From positions 62,001 to 126,000 of the forward strand of contig JAEDHK010000003.1 of the NCBI GenBank assembly GCA_016297005.1: 64,000 nucleotides of DNA. Reading direction: 5' to 3'. Shown here one piece after another: positions 6,881 through 15,246 of the stretch (position 1 is the first letter of the stretch; each line of letters starts with the position of its first letter). The DNA is from Clostridia bacterium. Its GTDB lineage: Bacteria; Bacillota; Clostridia; Christensenellales; DTU072. The notes beneath the pieces were generated by a model, which saw only the letters and a list, made by a program, of their open reading frames with translations, searched no databases and had not been told where the DNA came from. The position numbers and the translations under genes are program-made.

Positions 6881-9330
6881 TATTTCTTTTCCTCCAACAT
6901 ATATGCTTCTATAACGTCCATTTCATGAATGTCGTTGTAGTTGGTCAAGCCGATACCGCAGTCGTATCCTTCCACGACCTCTTTCACGTCGTCTTTTATG
7001 CGGCGCAAAGAAGCAATGGACGTTTCGCAAATAACAACATTGTCGCGAAGTAAACGTACTTTTGCGTTCCGGGTAATCTTACCCTCCTTGACCATACATC
7101 CGGCGATGGTACCAACGCTCGAAATACGGAAAAGTTGTCTGACTTCGGCACGGCCGAGATGGACTTCCTCGTAAACCGGCGCAAGCATACCCTTAATTGC
7201 CTTTTCAACGTCGTCGATCGCATCGTAAATCACACGATACAAGCGAATATCGACGCCCGATTTTTCCGCCATGTTTTTGGCATTGGTATCGGGACGAATA
7301 TTAAACCCGATAATGATGGCGTTTGTCGTATCGGCCAAACTGACGTCGGACTCGTTGATCGCGCCTACGCCGCTATGAACGACGTGCACTTTTACTTCGT
7401 TGTTGCTCAGTCTGAGCAGCGACGCCTTGACGGCCTCTACGCTTCCTTGTACGTCCGCTTTCAAAATCAAATTAAGATCTTTCAGCTTACCCTCTTCGAT
7501 TCTGGAAAAGACGTCTTCAAGTGAAGTCTTACGTGCTTTTAACTTTTCTATCTTTTCTTTGGCTTTTCTTTCTTCAACGACCTGGCGAGAAAGTTTTTCG
7601 TCCACAACAACCATCATCTGATCTCCCGCGTTCGGTACTTCTTGCAGACCGAGAACGGAGACGGCCATACTCGGCGTTGCCGAAGAAACGGAACGTCCCT
7701 TATCGTCGAACATGGCGCGTACTCTTCCGACAGCCATACCGGCAACGATAAAGTCGCCCGTATGCAAGGTACCGTTCTGCACCAAAACGGTTGCGACAGG
7801 ACCTTTGCCTTTATCCAGACGCGCTTCGATAATCGTACCGTGCGCGCTTCTGTTCGGGTTGGCTTTTAATTCTTGCATTTCGGCAACCATCAGAATAACG
7901 TCCAACAACTGGTCGATGTTCATGCCGGTTTTTGCACTTACACGAACAGCGGGAACGTCGCCGTTCCATTCGTCGACGAGAACGTCGTTTTCCGCAAGTT
8001 GTTGTAAAATTTTATCGGGGTTCGCCGTGGGCTTGTCCATCTTATTAATGGCGACGATCATCTGCACGCCGGCAGCTTTCGCATGGTGTATTGCCTCGAT
8101 CGTTTGCGGCATGATACCGTCGTCGGCAGCGACAACGATAACGGCGATATCCGTTATATTCGCGCCGCGAGCACGCATCGCGGTAAAGGCTTCGTGACCC
8201 GGCGTATCCAAGAACGTAATGTTTTTCTTTTCTCCGTTGTCGCCGTGAACCTGGATCGTATAGGCTCCGATATGCTGCGTAATACCGCCCGCTTCGCCCG
8301 AAGCGACGTGAGATTTTCGGATATAGTCGAGAATAGAGGTCTTACCGTGGTCAACGTGTCCCATGATCGTGACGATAGGCGGACGAGAAACCTTGTTTTG
8401 ATCGTCGTCATCAGATTCGTCGTGGAATTCAATCAGTTTTTCTTCGCTTGTCTTTTCTAATTCGAGTTTAAGCGTTACGCCGAATTCGGAAGAAATAAGC
8501 TCGGCCGTGTCGAAGTCGATATTATCGTTAATCGTCTTAACAATCTGATATTCAAAGAATAATTTTTTGATAATCTCGGCAACCGATTTCCCGATTTTTT
8601 CGCTGAGTTGCTTAATGGTAATATCGGTCGAGGTAATAACGGCGTGATCGATAACTGCGGCAATGACGGGGGCATGCTTCTTTTTGTCGTTCGATCCGGA
8701 CTTACGAACGCGGATTTTGGTAATTTCTCCGCTGATCTCGTCGTATTCAATACTCGACTGATTTTGTTCGTATCCTTTTTTGATTTTTTCTTTCTTATTT
8801 GTTCTTTTTCTGTCATCCATTACGTTTCCGTTCTTCTTTTTATCTTTATCGGATAACGGAACTTTTTTACTTCCAAAGCCAGGTTTATCTTCGTGCGTAT
8901 AAACTTTCGGCTGAACGGGCGCCACGGAAGAAGCCTGTTTCTTTTTGGAAGAGCCGATAAAGTCTTCAACGCGGATGTCTGCAATATCTCCCGGACGCGG
9001 TTTTACTTCATCGTCTCCGACCGCAGACGGTACGACCGGTTTTTCTTCAACGATCGGTTCCGGCGTTTCGACCTTAACGGTCGCTTCGGCTTGCGTTTGC
9101 TGTTCCCTGAGCATGGCCTCTTTTGCCTTTTCGGCAATGGATCTTTCCATTTCAAGGCGCGCTTTTTCGTCTAAAAATTCTTGCTTCTTGCGAGATATCT
9201 CATTGCGAAGACTTTCCACGCTCGATAACAAATTTTTAATTCTTATTTGTATCACGCGAGAGGACTTCGCATCATTGTCCGCAATTTGCTTTAAAATTTC
9301 TAAACGGTCGCTTTTTTTGACTTCGCTCAT
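6880..9330 (-). CDS. infB: translation initiation factor IF-2
   Basis: IF-2 is the GTPase that brings initiator tRNA to the ribosome. The 816-residue protein has a charged, low-complexity N-terminal third, an IF2_N segment (VITSTDITIKQLSEKIGKS), then the G domain at about residues 320-490 with GHVDHGKTSILDYI, DTPGHEAF and NKMD. Beta-barrel domains II and IV follow (GTIIEARLDKGKGPVATV, LGRAEVRQLFRI). Length is usual for Firmicutes. The start overlaps ylxQ by 4 bases. Confidence 0.98.
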   Translation of the reverse strand: MSEVKKSDRLEILKQIADNDAKSSRVIQIRIKNLLSSVESLRNEISRKKQEFLDEKARLEMERSIAEKAKEAMLREQQTQAEATVKVETPEPIVEEKPVVPSAVGDDEVKPRPGDIADIRVEDFIGSSKKKQASSVAPVQPKVYTHEDKPGFGSKKVPLSDKDKKKNGNVMDDRKRTNKKEKIKKGYEQNQSSIEYDEISGEITKIRVRKSGSNDKKKHAPVIAAVIDHAVITSTDITIKQLSEKIGKSVAEIIKKLFFEYQIVKTINDNIDFDTAELISSEFGVTLKLELEKTSEEKLIEFHDESDDDDQNKVSRPPIVTIMGHVDHGKTSILDYIRKSHVASGEAGGITQHIGAYTIQVHGDNGEKKNITFLDTPGHEAFTAMRARGANITDIAVIVVAADDGIMPQTIEAIHHAKAAGVQMIVAINKMDKPTANPDKILQQLAENDVLVDEWNGDVPAVRVSAKTGMNIDQLLDVILMVAEMQELKANPNRSAHGTIIEARLDKGKGPVATVLVQNGTLHTGDFIVAGMAVGRVRAMFDDKGRSVSSATPSMAVSVLGLQEVPNAGDQMMVVVDEKLSRQVVEERKAKEKIEKLKARKTSLEDVFSRIEEGKLKDLNLILKADVQGSVEAVKASLLRLSNNEVKVHVVHSGVGAINESDVSLADTTNAIIIGFNIRPDTNAKNMAEKSGVDIRLYRVIYDAIDDVEKAIKGMLAPVYEEVHLGRAEVRQLFRISSVGTIAGCMVKEGKITRNAKVRLLRDNVVICETSIASLRRIKDDVKEVVEGYDCGIGLTNYNDIHEMDVIEAYMLEEKK

Positions 9331-9614
9331 GAATTTTCCTCCATTTCTTTAATGATCGCCGTCGCAAGATTCTTTTCGCACACCCCGATTGCCAAGCAAT
9401 TTTTTCCGGGCGATAATTCTGCCATGGGCGCCTGATATACGACGGTCTTTTCACAACTCGATAGCAGTTTCCTTTTACTGTTATCGCTTAATTTTTCATC
9501 ATAAAGCACAACAAAAGGGATCCTTTTTGCGCTTATTATATTATCGATACCGATTTTAGCTTTACCGGCTTTAATAGCAAATCCGACGTAACTACGAATT
9601 TTTTCTGTTTTCAT
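9327..9614 (-). CDS. ylxQ: L7Ae-family RNA-binding protein YlxQ
   Basis: The 95-residue protein has the compact L7Ae/L30e fold pattern (SYVGFAIKAGKAKIGIDNII..., then YDEKLSDNSKRKLLSSC). Such proteins bind kink-turn RNA; the partner of YlxQ is not well defined. Its place between ylxR and infB in the nusA operon is the main support. It overlaps ylxR by 23 bases and infB by 4. Confidence 0.9.
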   Translation of the reverse strand: MKTEKIRSYVGFAIKAGKAKIGIDNIISAKRIPFVVLYDEKLSDNSKRKLLSSCEKTVVYQAPMAELSPGKNCLAIGVCEKNLATAIIKEMEENS

Positions 9615-9870
9615 ACTCCTCCGAAAGAGTCTTGTATACTTCGTCCGGAATCTGCGTGCGGAAGGCGTGATTGATCAACTTTTTTTTCAGACACTTTTCC
9701 ACGCATTCAGGATTATCGCATACATACGCTCCCCTACCGTTCGCCTTGAAAGTTTTATCGAAAAAATAGTTTCCGTCGACGCCTCTCACGATGCGCAATA
9801 ACTGTCTTTTCGGAATCATATTTTTGCAGACGATACACATCCGCATCGGTACAGATTTGGTCTTTTCCAT
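9592..9870 (-). CDS. ylxR: YlxR family protein
   Basis: The 92-residue protein has the family signatures RMCIVCKNMIPKRQLLRIVRG and ANGRGAYVCDNPECVEKCLKKKLINHAF. YlxR is a small basic protein coded between nusA and ylxQ in Firmicutes. RNA binding is suspected, and in some species it affects gene expression. It starts 3 bases after the nusA stop. Confidence 0.93.
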   Translation of the reverse strand: MEKTKSVPMRMCIVCKNMIPKRQLLRIVRGVDGNYFFDKTFKANGRGAYVCDNPECVEKCLKKKLINHAFRTQIPDEVYKTLSEEYENRKNS

Positions 9871-9873
9871 CGA

Positions 9874-10986
9874 TTATTCTTCTCCGGAAATACTATCGAG
9901 ATCGGACGTGATCGTGCTCATCGCGCGAATATCCAATTTCATTCCGACAAGTCTTGACGCGAGTTTAGCGTTCATACCGCCCTTACCGATGGCAAGAGAC
10001 AACTTATTGTCGGGTACGACGATCTCGGCGCGCTTATTTTCTTCGTCGACTTTGATACTGATAACGCTTTTAAGAGGATTCAGACAACGAATAATATATT
10101 CGGTAATATTAGAGGTATAAAGAATAACGTCGATCTTTTCGCCGCCAAGTTGTCCGACGATGCTGTTGACGCGTTCTCCTCTGATACCGATACAAGAAGA
10201 AAGAGCATCCAGGTTCGGGTCATCGGTATAAACAACCATCTTCGTACGGTTACCCGCTTCGCGGACAATATTTTTGACCTTAACAAGTCCGGATTTAAGT
10301 TCGGGGACTTCGACTTCAAAAAGCTTCTTGACGAAACCGGCGCAACTACGGCTGACGACGACTTGCGTATTGCCGTATGCGTTTTCTCTTACTCTTTTGA
10401 CAAAGACTTTAATGATATCGCCGACGTGATAATCGTCTGTCGGGCACTGATCGGAAACGCTGAGCACGCCTTCCATCTGAGATCCGGTGATCTCTACGTA
10501 AACGATACCGGACTCGATACGGCGGACGACCGCGCTGACGAGTTCGCCTTCTTTGTCGTTCATTTCGTTGGCGATCTGTTCTCTGATGGCTTCGTTGATA
10601 CGTTGCATAATGACCTGCTTAGCGGTCTGAGCGGCAATACGACTAAGTTTTATCGGAGTAATATCCTCGCCGATGATGTCGCCAACTTTCGCATTGGGAT
10701 CGATATCTTGAGCTTCTTCCAAAGATAATTCGTTATCCTCTTGCGGTTCTCCCTCAACGACTTTCTGATAGGCGTAATACTCAATTCGCCCGGCTTCTTC
10801 GTTTAACTTTGCCACAACGGTTCTGCTCTCGCCCATTTCTTTCTTATAAGCAGATGAAAGACCGGCTTCGATTGATTTAATCAAAAGATCCTTATCGAGT
10901 TTTCTTTCTTTGGACAATTGATCCAATGCAAGAAAAAACTCTCTATCGTCTTTCTTTACCGGTTCATGTTCAACTTTACGTGCCAT
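9874..10986 (-). CDS. nusA: transcription termination/antitermination factor NusA
   Basis: NusA binds RNA polymerase and modulates pausing, termination and antitermination. The 370-residue protein has the N-terminal polymerase-binding domain (residues 1-130), an S1 domain (about 140-205, GELVSAVVRRIESGIVYVEI), and two KH domains with CIGIRGERVNSIVGQLGGE and LAIGKGGMNAKLASRLVG. It lacks the C-terminal acidic repeats of proteobacteria, as is normal in Firmicutes. GGGAGG precedes the start. A hairpin in the operon leader may be the site of autocontrol. Confidence 0.97.
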   Translation of the reverse strand: MARKVEHEPVKKDDREFFLALDQLSKERKLDKDLLIKSIEAGLSSAYKKEMGESRTVVAKLNEEAGRIEYYAYQKVVEGEPQEDNELSLEEAQDIDPNAKVGDIIGEDITPIKLSRIAAQTAKQVIMQRINEAIREQIANEMNDKEGELVSAVVRRIESGIVYVEITGSQMEGVLSVSDQCPTDDYHVGDIIKVFVKRVRENAYGNTQVVVSRSCAGFVKKLFEVEVPELKSGLVKVKNIVREAGNRTKMVVYTDDPNLDALSSCIGIRGERVNSIVGQLGGEKIDVILYTSNITEYIIRCLNPLKSVISIKVDEENKRAEIVVPDNKLSLAIGKGGMNAKLASRLVGMKLDIRAMSTITSDLDSISGEE

Positions 10987-11031
10987 TTTTTTGATTTCCT
11001 CCCAATAAATGTATTTTTCGATTTGTATTTT

Positions 11032-11487
11032 TTATTTAAAACTAATGTACGGCCGTACAACCGAAGCATTATTTTTTTCCAAAACCATTTCTTTTCCGCT
11101 CGATAGAAGCAATACGATTTTTTCCTCGTCATATTCCTTTAAAACACCATGAACGGACTTTTTCTTCCCTTGCGGCGTTTTAAAAACAAACTCGACGTCC
11201 TCGCCTTCGTTTCTTCTGTAATCGTCGGGCGTTATTATGGGACGATCGAGACCGGGAGAAGAAACGTTAAGGTTATATCCTTCGTTACAAAAATCAAGTC
11301 CGTCGAGAACGGGATCAAGCGAAGCGGTCACTTTTTCACAATCGCTCAGATCGATTCCGCCTTTCTTGTAAATAAAAACGGTTAACGTATCGACGCCGTA
11401 TTCCTTACCGAACGTGATATCGACCGTTTCATATCCGAGTTTCTCAACTTCGGGGCGAATAAATGCGCTTACTTCCTCTACCGTCAT
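11032..11487 (-). CDS. rimP: ribosome maturation factor RimP
   Basis: RimP aids small-subunit assembly. The 151-residue protein matches the family: VRPEVEKLGYETVDITFGKEY-like N-terminus, LTVFIYKKGGIDLSDCEKVTASLDPVLD, then YNLNVSSPGLDRPI, and a C-terminal SH3-like domain. AAAGGAGC precedes the ATG. It is the first gene of the nusA-infB operon and sits 16 bases after a strong leader hairpin. Confidence 0.95.
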   Translation of the reverse strand: MTVEEVSAFIRPEVEKLGYETVDITFGKEYGVDTLTVFIYKKGGIDLSDCEKVTASLDPVLDGLDFCNEGYNLNVSSPGLDRPIITPDDYRRNEGEDVEFVFKTPQGKKKSVHGVLKEYDEEKIVLLLSSGKEMVLEKNNASVVRPYISFK

Positions 11488-11503
11488 TTTGCTCCTTTAA
11501 AAC

Positions 11504-11531
11504 GAAAGTGGACGGCTTCGCGTCCACTTTC
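11504..11531 (-). terminator. leader hairpin of the rimP-nusA operon, possible attenuator
   Basis: A perfect 11-bp stem (GAAAGTGGACG/CGTCCACTTTC) with a 6-base loop lies in the short leader between the operon promoter and rimP. On the coding strand it is followed by GTTTTAAAGG, a weak U tract that runs into the ribosome binding site. It may be a weak intrinsic terminator. The nusA operon of Bacillus subtilis is reported to be autoregulated through a NusA-dependent leader terminator; the same mechanism here is inferred from structure and place. Confidence 0.6.
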
Positions 11532-11557
11532 AAGATTTTTATCTTTAAAGTGTATTC

Positions 11558-11586
11558 ATTTTAACACACCGAAAAAAGCTTTGCAA
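11558..11586 (-). promoter_or_regulatory. sigma-A promoter of the rimP-nusA-infB operon
   Basis: Reverse strand TTGCAA, a 17-base spacer and TAAAAT lie about 70 bases upstream of rimP, between the polC-like gene and the leader hairpin. Predicted transcription start is near 11551. Confidence 0.65.
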
Positions 11587-11597
11587 GGATTTTTTTA

Positions 11598-13115
11598 TTA
11601 TTTTTCCATCTTTATTAATTTTAAAAAGCATTTTGCCGTTGCTTCGGCGTCGTTTACCGCCCTGTGCGCACCGATGAGAGGCACGCCGAGCTTATTGCAG
11701 ACGTCTATAAGTTTATTTTTTGAGCCGCCGAGGAGGTTTCGCGCCATCAGATACGTATCGACTGCGTCGTTATTGAATTCATATTTTACGCGTTGAGCGT
11801 TAGCGTTCAGCATTATTAAGTCGAAGCCGATAATATTGTGTCCGACAAGGATTGTCCCTCTGGTAAATTTATAAAAATCAGGAATAACGTCGCAAAGTTG
11901 CGGAGCAAGCGCCACGTCCTCGTTTTTGATGCCCGTCAACTTTTCGATATTCTCCGGAACGGGAGAATTTGGCCTAACAAACGTAGAAAAACTTTCTGTA
12001 AAGACGCCGTTTACGATCTTTACGGCGCCGATCTCTATGATTTCGTCCGTTGAAAAATTAAGACCCGTCGTTTCAATATCGAAAACGCAATATTCGTTTT
12101 TTAAAAGTCGTTCAGGCACGTCCTTATCTTCCAAAAAGTTATCTTGTTCGATGTTGTGGCACTGCTCGGGAAAAATATAGCGATAGTCTGAATATTCTTT
12201 ATTAAAATTGCTCTTCAAATCGATACCCGAATAATCGGCGTTGCAAGTTGCGATCCTGATCGCCGATAAAACCAATCCGTTTTCGAATTTATCCATCTGA
12301 ACTGCGCCCATGATCATCAGCGTCGCGTCGTCGACAAACACTTCTTCCCAGTCGAAATTCTTGTTTTTTCTGGCAAAATATTTAACTTTCATCGTCGAAG
12401 TAGTATCGTTAATAGTGAAAGAATAAACGGTTTTATCGATTTTTTCTATGTACCTTGCGCGGATTCCGCTGATTTTTCCGCAAACGGTAACGCTTGCCAA
12501 TTCTTTATCCTTAATATCATAGATATAACGAACCGGACCGAATTCGTTGCGCGTATAACACTTGATTATTTCCGTAGGAATGGTGCGGATGGTTTCGGCA
12601 AAGTACTCCGTTTGTTTAATCTGTTTCCCTTCCGAATTTGGTAATTCTACGTACGTAATTTCGATCTCTTCCAGAACAATAGTATCGAGAAAAGCAAGAA
12701 GTTCTTTCTCAAGGCTGGACTCCACCGCGTAGTCGTGCATAAATTTTTCCATGGTAAATGTAACGGTCAACAAGTCGTTGTTGAAAACGACGTCGATGGG
12801 AACGGCTGCAAACAAAGAATAGAAGTTCGGTCTTTCCGTCCGGATATACTCGTATATAAGACGAACCAGCGTCTTTTCATCGTGAACGGCAATAATATAA
12901 TCGACCGCAACGGCTAAATTCTTCGGGAGTATTTCTTCGCTGATAGATAAAACTTTCTTTCTGTAATCGTCAGTGAGCTTTACGTAATTGTCGTGAGAAA
13001 CCAAAAATTCTATGCGAATATGCCCGTCGTCGGAGACGTTCGCTTTTTTGAATTTAATAATTCTTTCGTCGTCGTAAAGGCGTGAAAACAATCGATCCGT
13101 AAACTCATTCGTCAT
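11598..13115 (-). CDS. PolC-like protein with exonuclease domain but no polymerase domain
   Basis: The 505-residue protein sits where polC normally lies, between ispG and rimP. Its N-terminal region (residues 1-190) and OB-fold region (about 205-290, VTVCGKISGIRARYIEKID...) resemble the start of Gram-positive PolC. From about residue 340 it has a complete DEDDh 3'-5' exonuclease: FDIETTGL (Exo I), LVGHNIIGFD (Exo II) and HRAVNDAEAT (Exo III, His and Asp present). The PHP domain that normally flanks the exonuclease and the whole polymerase part are absent; PolC is usually near 1,400 residues. The gene ends cleanly 110 bases before rimP, with no leftover polymerase sequence. The start at 13115 follows GGAGAAG and overlaps ispG by 11 bases. 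Likely role: a stand-alone proofreading or repair exonuclease derived from PolC (inference). Confidence 0.85.
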   Translation of the reverse strand: MTNEFTDRLFSRLYDDERIIKFKKANVSDDGHIRIEFLVSHDNYVKLTDDYRKKVLSISEEILPKNLAVAVDYIIAVHDEKTLVRLIYEYIRTERPNFYSLFAAVPIDVVFNNDLLTVTFTMEKFMHDYAVESSLEKELLAFLDTIVLEEIEITYVELPNSEGKQIKQTEYFAETIRTIPTEIIKCYTRNEFGPVRYIYDIKDKELASVTVCGKISGIRARYIEKIDKTVYSFTINDTTSTMKVKYFARKNKNFDWEEVFVDDATLMIMGAVQMDKFENGLVLSAIRIATCNADYSGIDLKSNFNKEYSDYRYIFPEQCHNIEQDNFLEDKDVPERLLKNEYCVFDIETTGLNFSTDEIIEIGAVKIVNGVFTESFSTFVRPNSPVPENIEKLTGIKNEDVALAPQLCDVIPDFYKFTRGTILVGHNIIGFDLIMLNANAQRVKYEFNNDAVDTYLMARNLLGGSKNKLIDVCNKLGVPLIGAHRAVNDAEATAKCFLKLIKMEK

Positions 13116-14124
13116 AACAATACTTCTCCGTCATCGCAAGTAATCTTTCGATTATTCTATCGTTCGCAACTACTTCTTTTTGTTCTCCGTTTACAAACAA
13201 TATGCTCTTTTCGGGGCCGCCCGCAATACCAAAATCAGCGTCTTTTCCTTCTCCGATTCCATTGACTACGCAACCCATAACAGCAATTTTTAGCGGTTTT
13301 TTTACGTTTTCCGTTATATTTTGGAGCTGCAAGGCGATTTCCTCAACGGGAATACAAGTTCTCGAACACGTCGGACAGGCTACGACATGAACGTAACTTT
13401 CGTCAATATCCGTCGCGTGTAATAGTTTTTTTGCAAATAATACTTCTTCGACCGGATCGCCCGCAAGGCTGACGCGTATGGTATCCCCTATTCCTTTCAG
13501 AAGCAAAGAACCGATCGCAACGGACGAACGAAGCTTAGCCATTTCTCCGACGCCCGCCTCCGTCAATCCGATATGTAAAGGATGATCGCTTAATGAAGAC
13601 AGATACTCATAAGCGGCGACCGTCTCACGTACGTCGCTTGTTTTGACGGCCAATACCAGTTGATCCCATCCGAGATCCTCTATCTTTTTCGCCGTATCCA
13701 GACATGCGACGGCAAGCTCTTCCGGCGTACGCGCCGCGCAAGAACCTTTATTGATTCCGACGCGAACGGGCACCTTGTATTCCATACATTTTTTTACGAC
13801 GGAAACGATTGCGGCGTCGGACATGTTCCCCGGATTAATACGAATTTTTTGAATACCTTTTTCTATCGCAATAAGCGCGCATTTTTCTCCGTAATGTATA
13901 TCTCCTATCAAAGGTACGGGACTGCCCTGAACAAGTTTGTCAACGACGTCGGCACACTTTTCATCGGGAATGGATATTCGAATAAGATCGGCTCCCGCAT
14001 CGGCGAGTCTATTAATTTGCGTAAGAGTTTTTTCTACGTCCCGGGTGGGCGTATTGGTCATCGACTGAATTTTAATTTTTCCACTTCCAATCGGGACGTT
14101 GCCAACGTAAACTGTCTTTTTCAT
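13105..14124 (-). CDS. ispG: (E)-4-hydroxy-3-methylbut-2-enyl-diphosphate synthase
   Basis: IspG makes HMBPP in the MEP isoprenoid pathway using a 4Fe-4S cluster. The 339-residue protein has VYVGNVPIGSGKIKIQSMTNTPT near the start, and the cluster Cys residues are in CPTCSRTC and MGCVVNGIGEGKDADFGIAGG near the end. The ATG at 14124 is preferred over a TTG 30 bases upstream because the protein then begins at the normal family position just past the rseP stop. It shares the pathway with dxr in the same operon. Confidence 0.96.
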   Translation of the reverse strand: MKKTVYVGNVPIGSGKIKIQSMTNTPTRDVEKTLTQINRLADAGADLIRISIPDEKCADVVDKLVQGSPVPLIGDIHYGEKCALIAIEKGIQKIRINPGNMSDAAIVSVVKKCMEYKVPVRVGINKGSCAARTPEELAVACLDTAKKIEDLGWDQLVLAVKTSDVRETVAAYEYLSSLSDHPLHIGLTEAGVGEMAKLRSSVAIGSLLLKGIGDTIRVSLAGDPVEEVLFAKKLLHATDIDESYVHVVACPTCSRTCIPVEEIALQLQNITENVKKPLKIAVMGCVVNGIGEGKDADFGIAGGPEKSILFVNGEQKEVVANDRIIERLLAMTEKYCYDE

Positions 14125-14125
14125 A

Positions 14126-15235
14126 TCATTTAAATAATTGAAAGATGTCGGCAAAAATCGCTATCCCGAATAGCAAAATCATTCCGACAAAGTGTATAAC
14201 GCCCTCAACTTTTCTGTTAAGCGGTTTCTTTCTGATCCATTCGATTACCGTAAACAGCATTCTTGCTCCGTCGAGGGCCGGTAAAGGAAGTAAATTCATT
14301 ACGGCAAGATTGGCGCTGATCAGGCAAACGATATAGGCTAACGTTCCTGCGCCGGTACGCGCCGCAGTACTCATAGTAGAAATAATCGTGATCGGCCCTC
14401 CCGCGCTCTCAGTAAACTTTATTGCTCCGGTAATAAGCTGTCCGATACTCCATAATATCTTCCATACCATAAAGAAAGTGTATCCGAACGCGCGACCAAA
14501 CGCTGTGAAAAAATCCAGCTTGCAATAAACCAGGCCGAGCGAAAACCCAAACGCCCGGTAAGTAACCGGTTGTCCGTTCTCATCCACAACAATCTGATTA
14601 TTCTCGTCTCTTTGATAAATATCGCTTTTTTCAACGTATATCTTGGTTTTTTTGCCGTCGCGTAATACGGTTAAATATCCACCTTCCTCATCTCCGATGC
14701 GAGATAATGCGGTAGACAGATCGTCGGCCATCAGGATATTTACCTGTCTGTTATTGACGGAAAGAATAACGTCCCCTTCCTTCAAGTCTGTCTCGCGCGC
14801 AAGATAACTTTCTTCGGCGATACTTCCGACGCAAGGAAGTATCTGTCCGTAAAAGGTAAATACAAGCGTAATAATCATGATCGCGCTCAAAAAATTAAAG
14901 AAAGCACCGCTAAAAAGAACAATCAGACGCTTCCACGGCGGTTGCGCATTAAAAGAGTTTTCTTTATCGTCTTCCTCGTCCTCGCCTTCAAACTGACAAA
15001 AACCGCCGAGCGGGAAGGGTCGGATAGAAAATATCTCGCCGTTTTTCTTATTCCTGATTTTAATAATCCTCGGACCGAATCCGATGGCGAATTCGTTAAT
15101 TTTAAAACCGAGTAATTTACCTGCGATGTAATGACCGAATTCATGCACAACAACCATTCCCATCAGGCATAAAAGGGCCAGCAGGACGTAACCGATCGTA
15201 CTCATTACGGACGCAAAAGTCGCAGATATCAACAT
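14126..15235 (-). CDS. rseP: site-2 intramembrane zinc protease RseP/RasP
   Basis: This membrane metalloprotease cleaves transmembrane anti-sigma factors and signal-peptide remnants. The 369-residue protein has the zinc motif VVVHEFGHYIAGKL in its first membrane helix region, an internal PDZ domain (LKEGDVILSVNNRQVNIL), and a second active-site segment MNLLPLPALDGARML near the C-terminus. Start at 15235 is chosen for the AGGAGAAG site 3 bases upstream; longer versions read into dxr. It follows dxr by 11 bases, as in many Firmicutes. Confidence 0.95.
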   Translation of the reverse strand: MLISATFASVMSTIGYVLLALLCLMGMVVVHEFGHYIAGKLLGFKINEFAIGFGPRIIKIRNKKNGEIFSIRPFPLGGFCQFEGEDEEDDKENSFNAQPPWKRLIVLFSGAFFNFLSAIMIITLVFTFYGQILPCVGSIAEESYLARETDLKEGDVILSVNNRQVNILMADDLSTALSRIGDEEGGYLTVLRDGKKTKIYVEKSDIYQRDENNQIVVDENGQPVTYRAFGFSLGLVYCKLDFFTAFGRAFGYTFFMVWKILWSIGQLITGAIKFTESAGGPITIISTMSTAARTGAGTLAYIVCLISANLAVMNLLPLPALDGARMLFTVIEWIRKKPLNRKVEGVIHFVGMILLFGIAIFADIFQLFK

Positions 15236-15246
15236 TTCTTCTCCTA

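Noticed and set aside
10150..10728. 192-codon forward reading frame opposite nusA
   Set aside because: Antisense to the S1/KH region of nusA and without a ribosome binding site.
11598..11700. A frameshift that would rejoin the polC-like gene with polymerase sequence
   Set aside because: Only 110 bases lie between its stop and rimP, holding a promoter and a hairpin; there is no room for PHP or polymerase domains.
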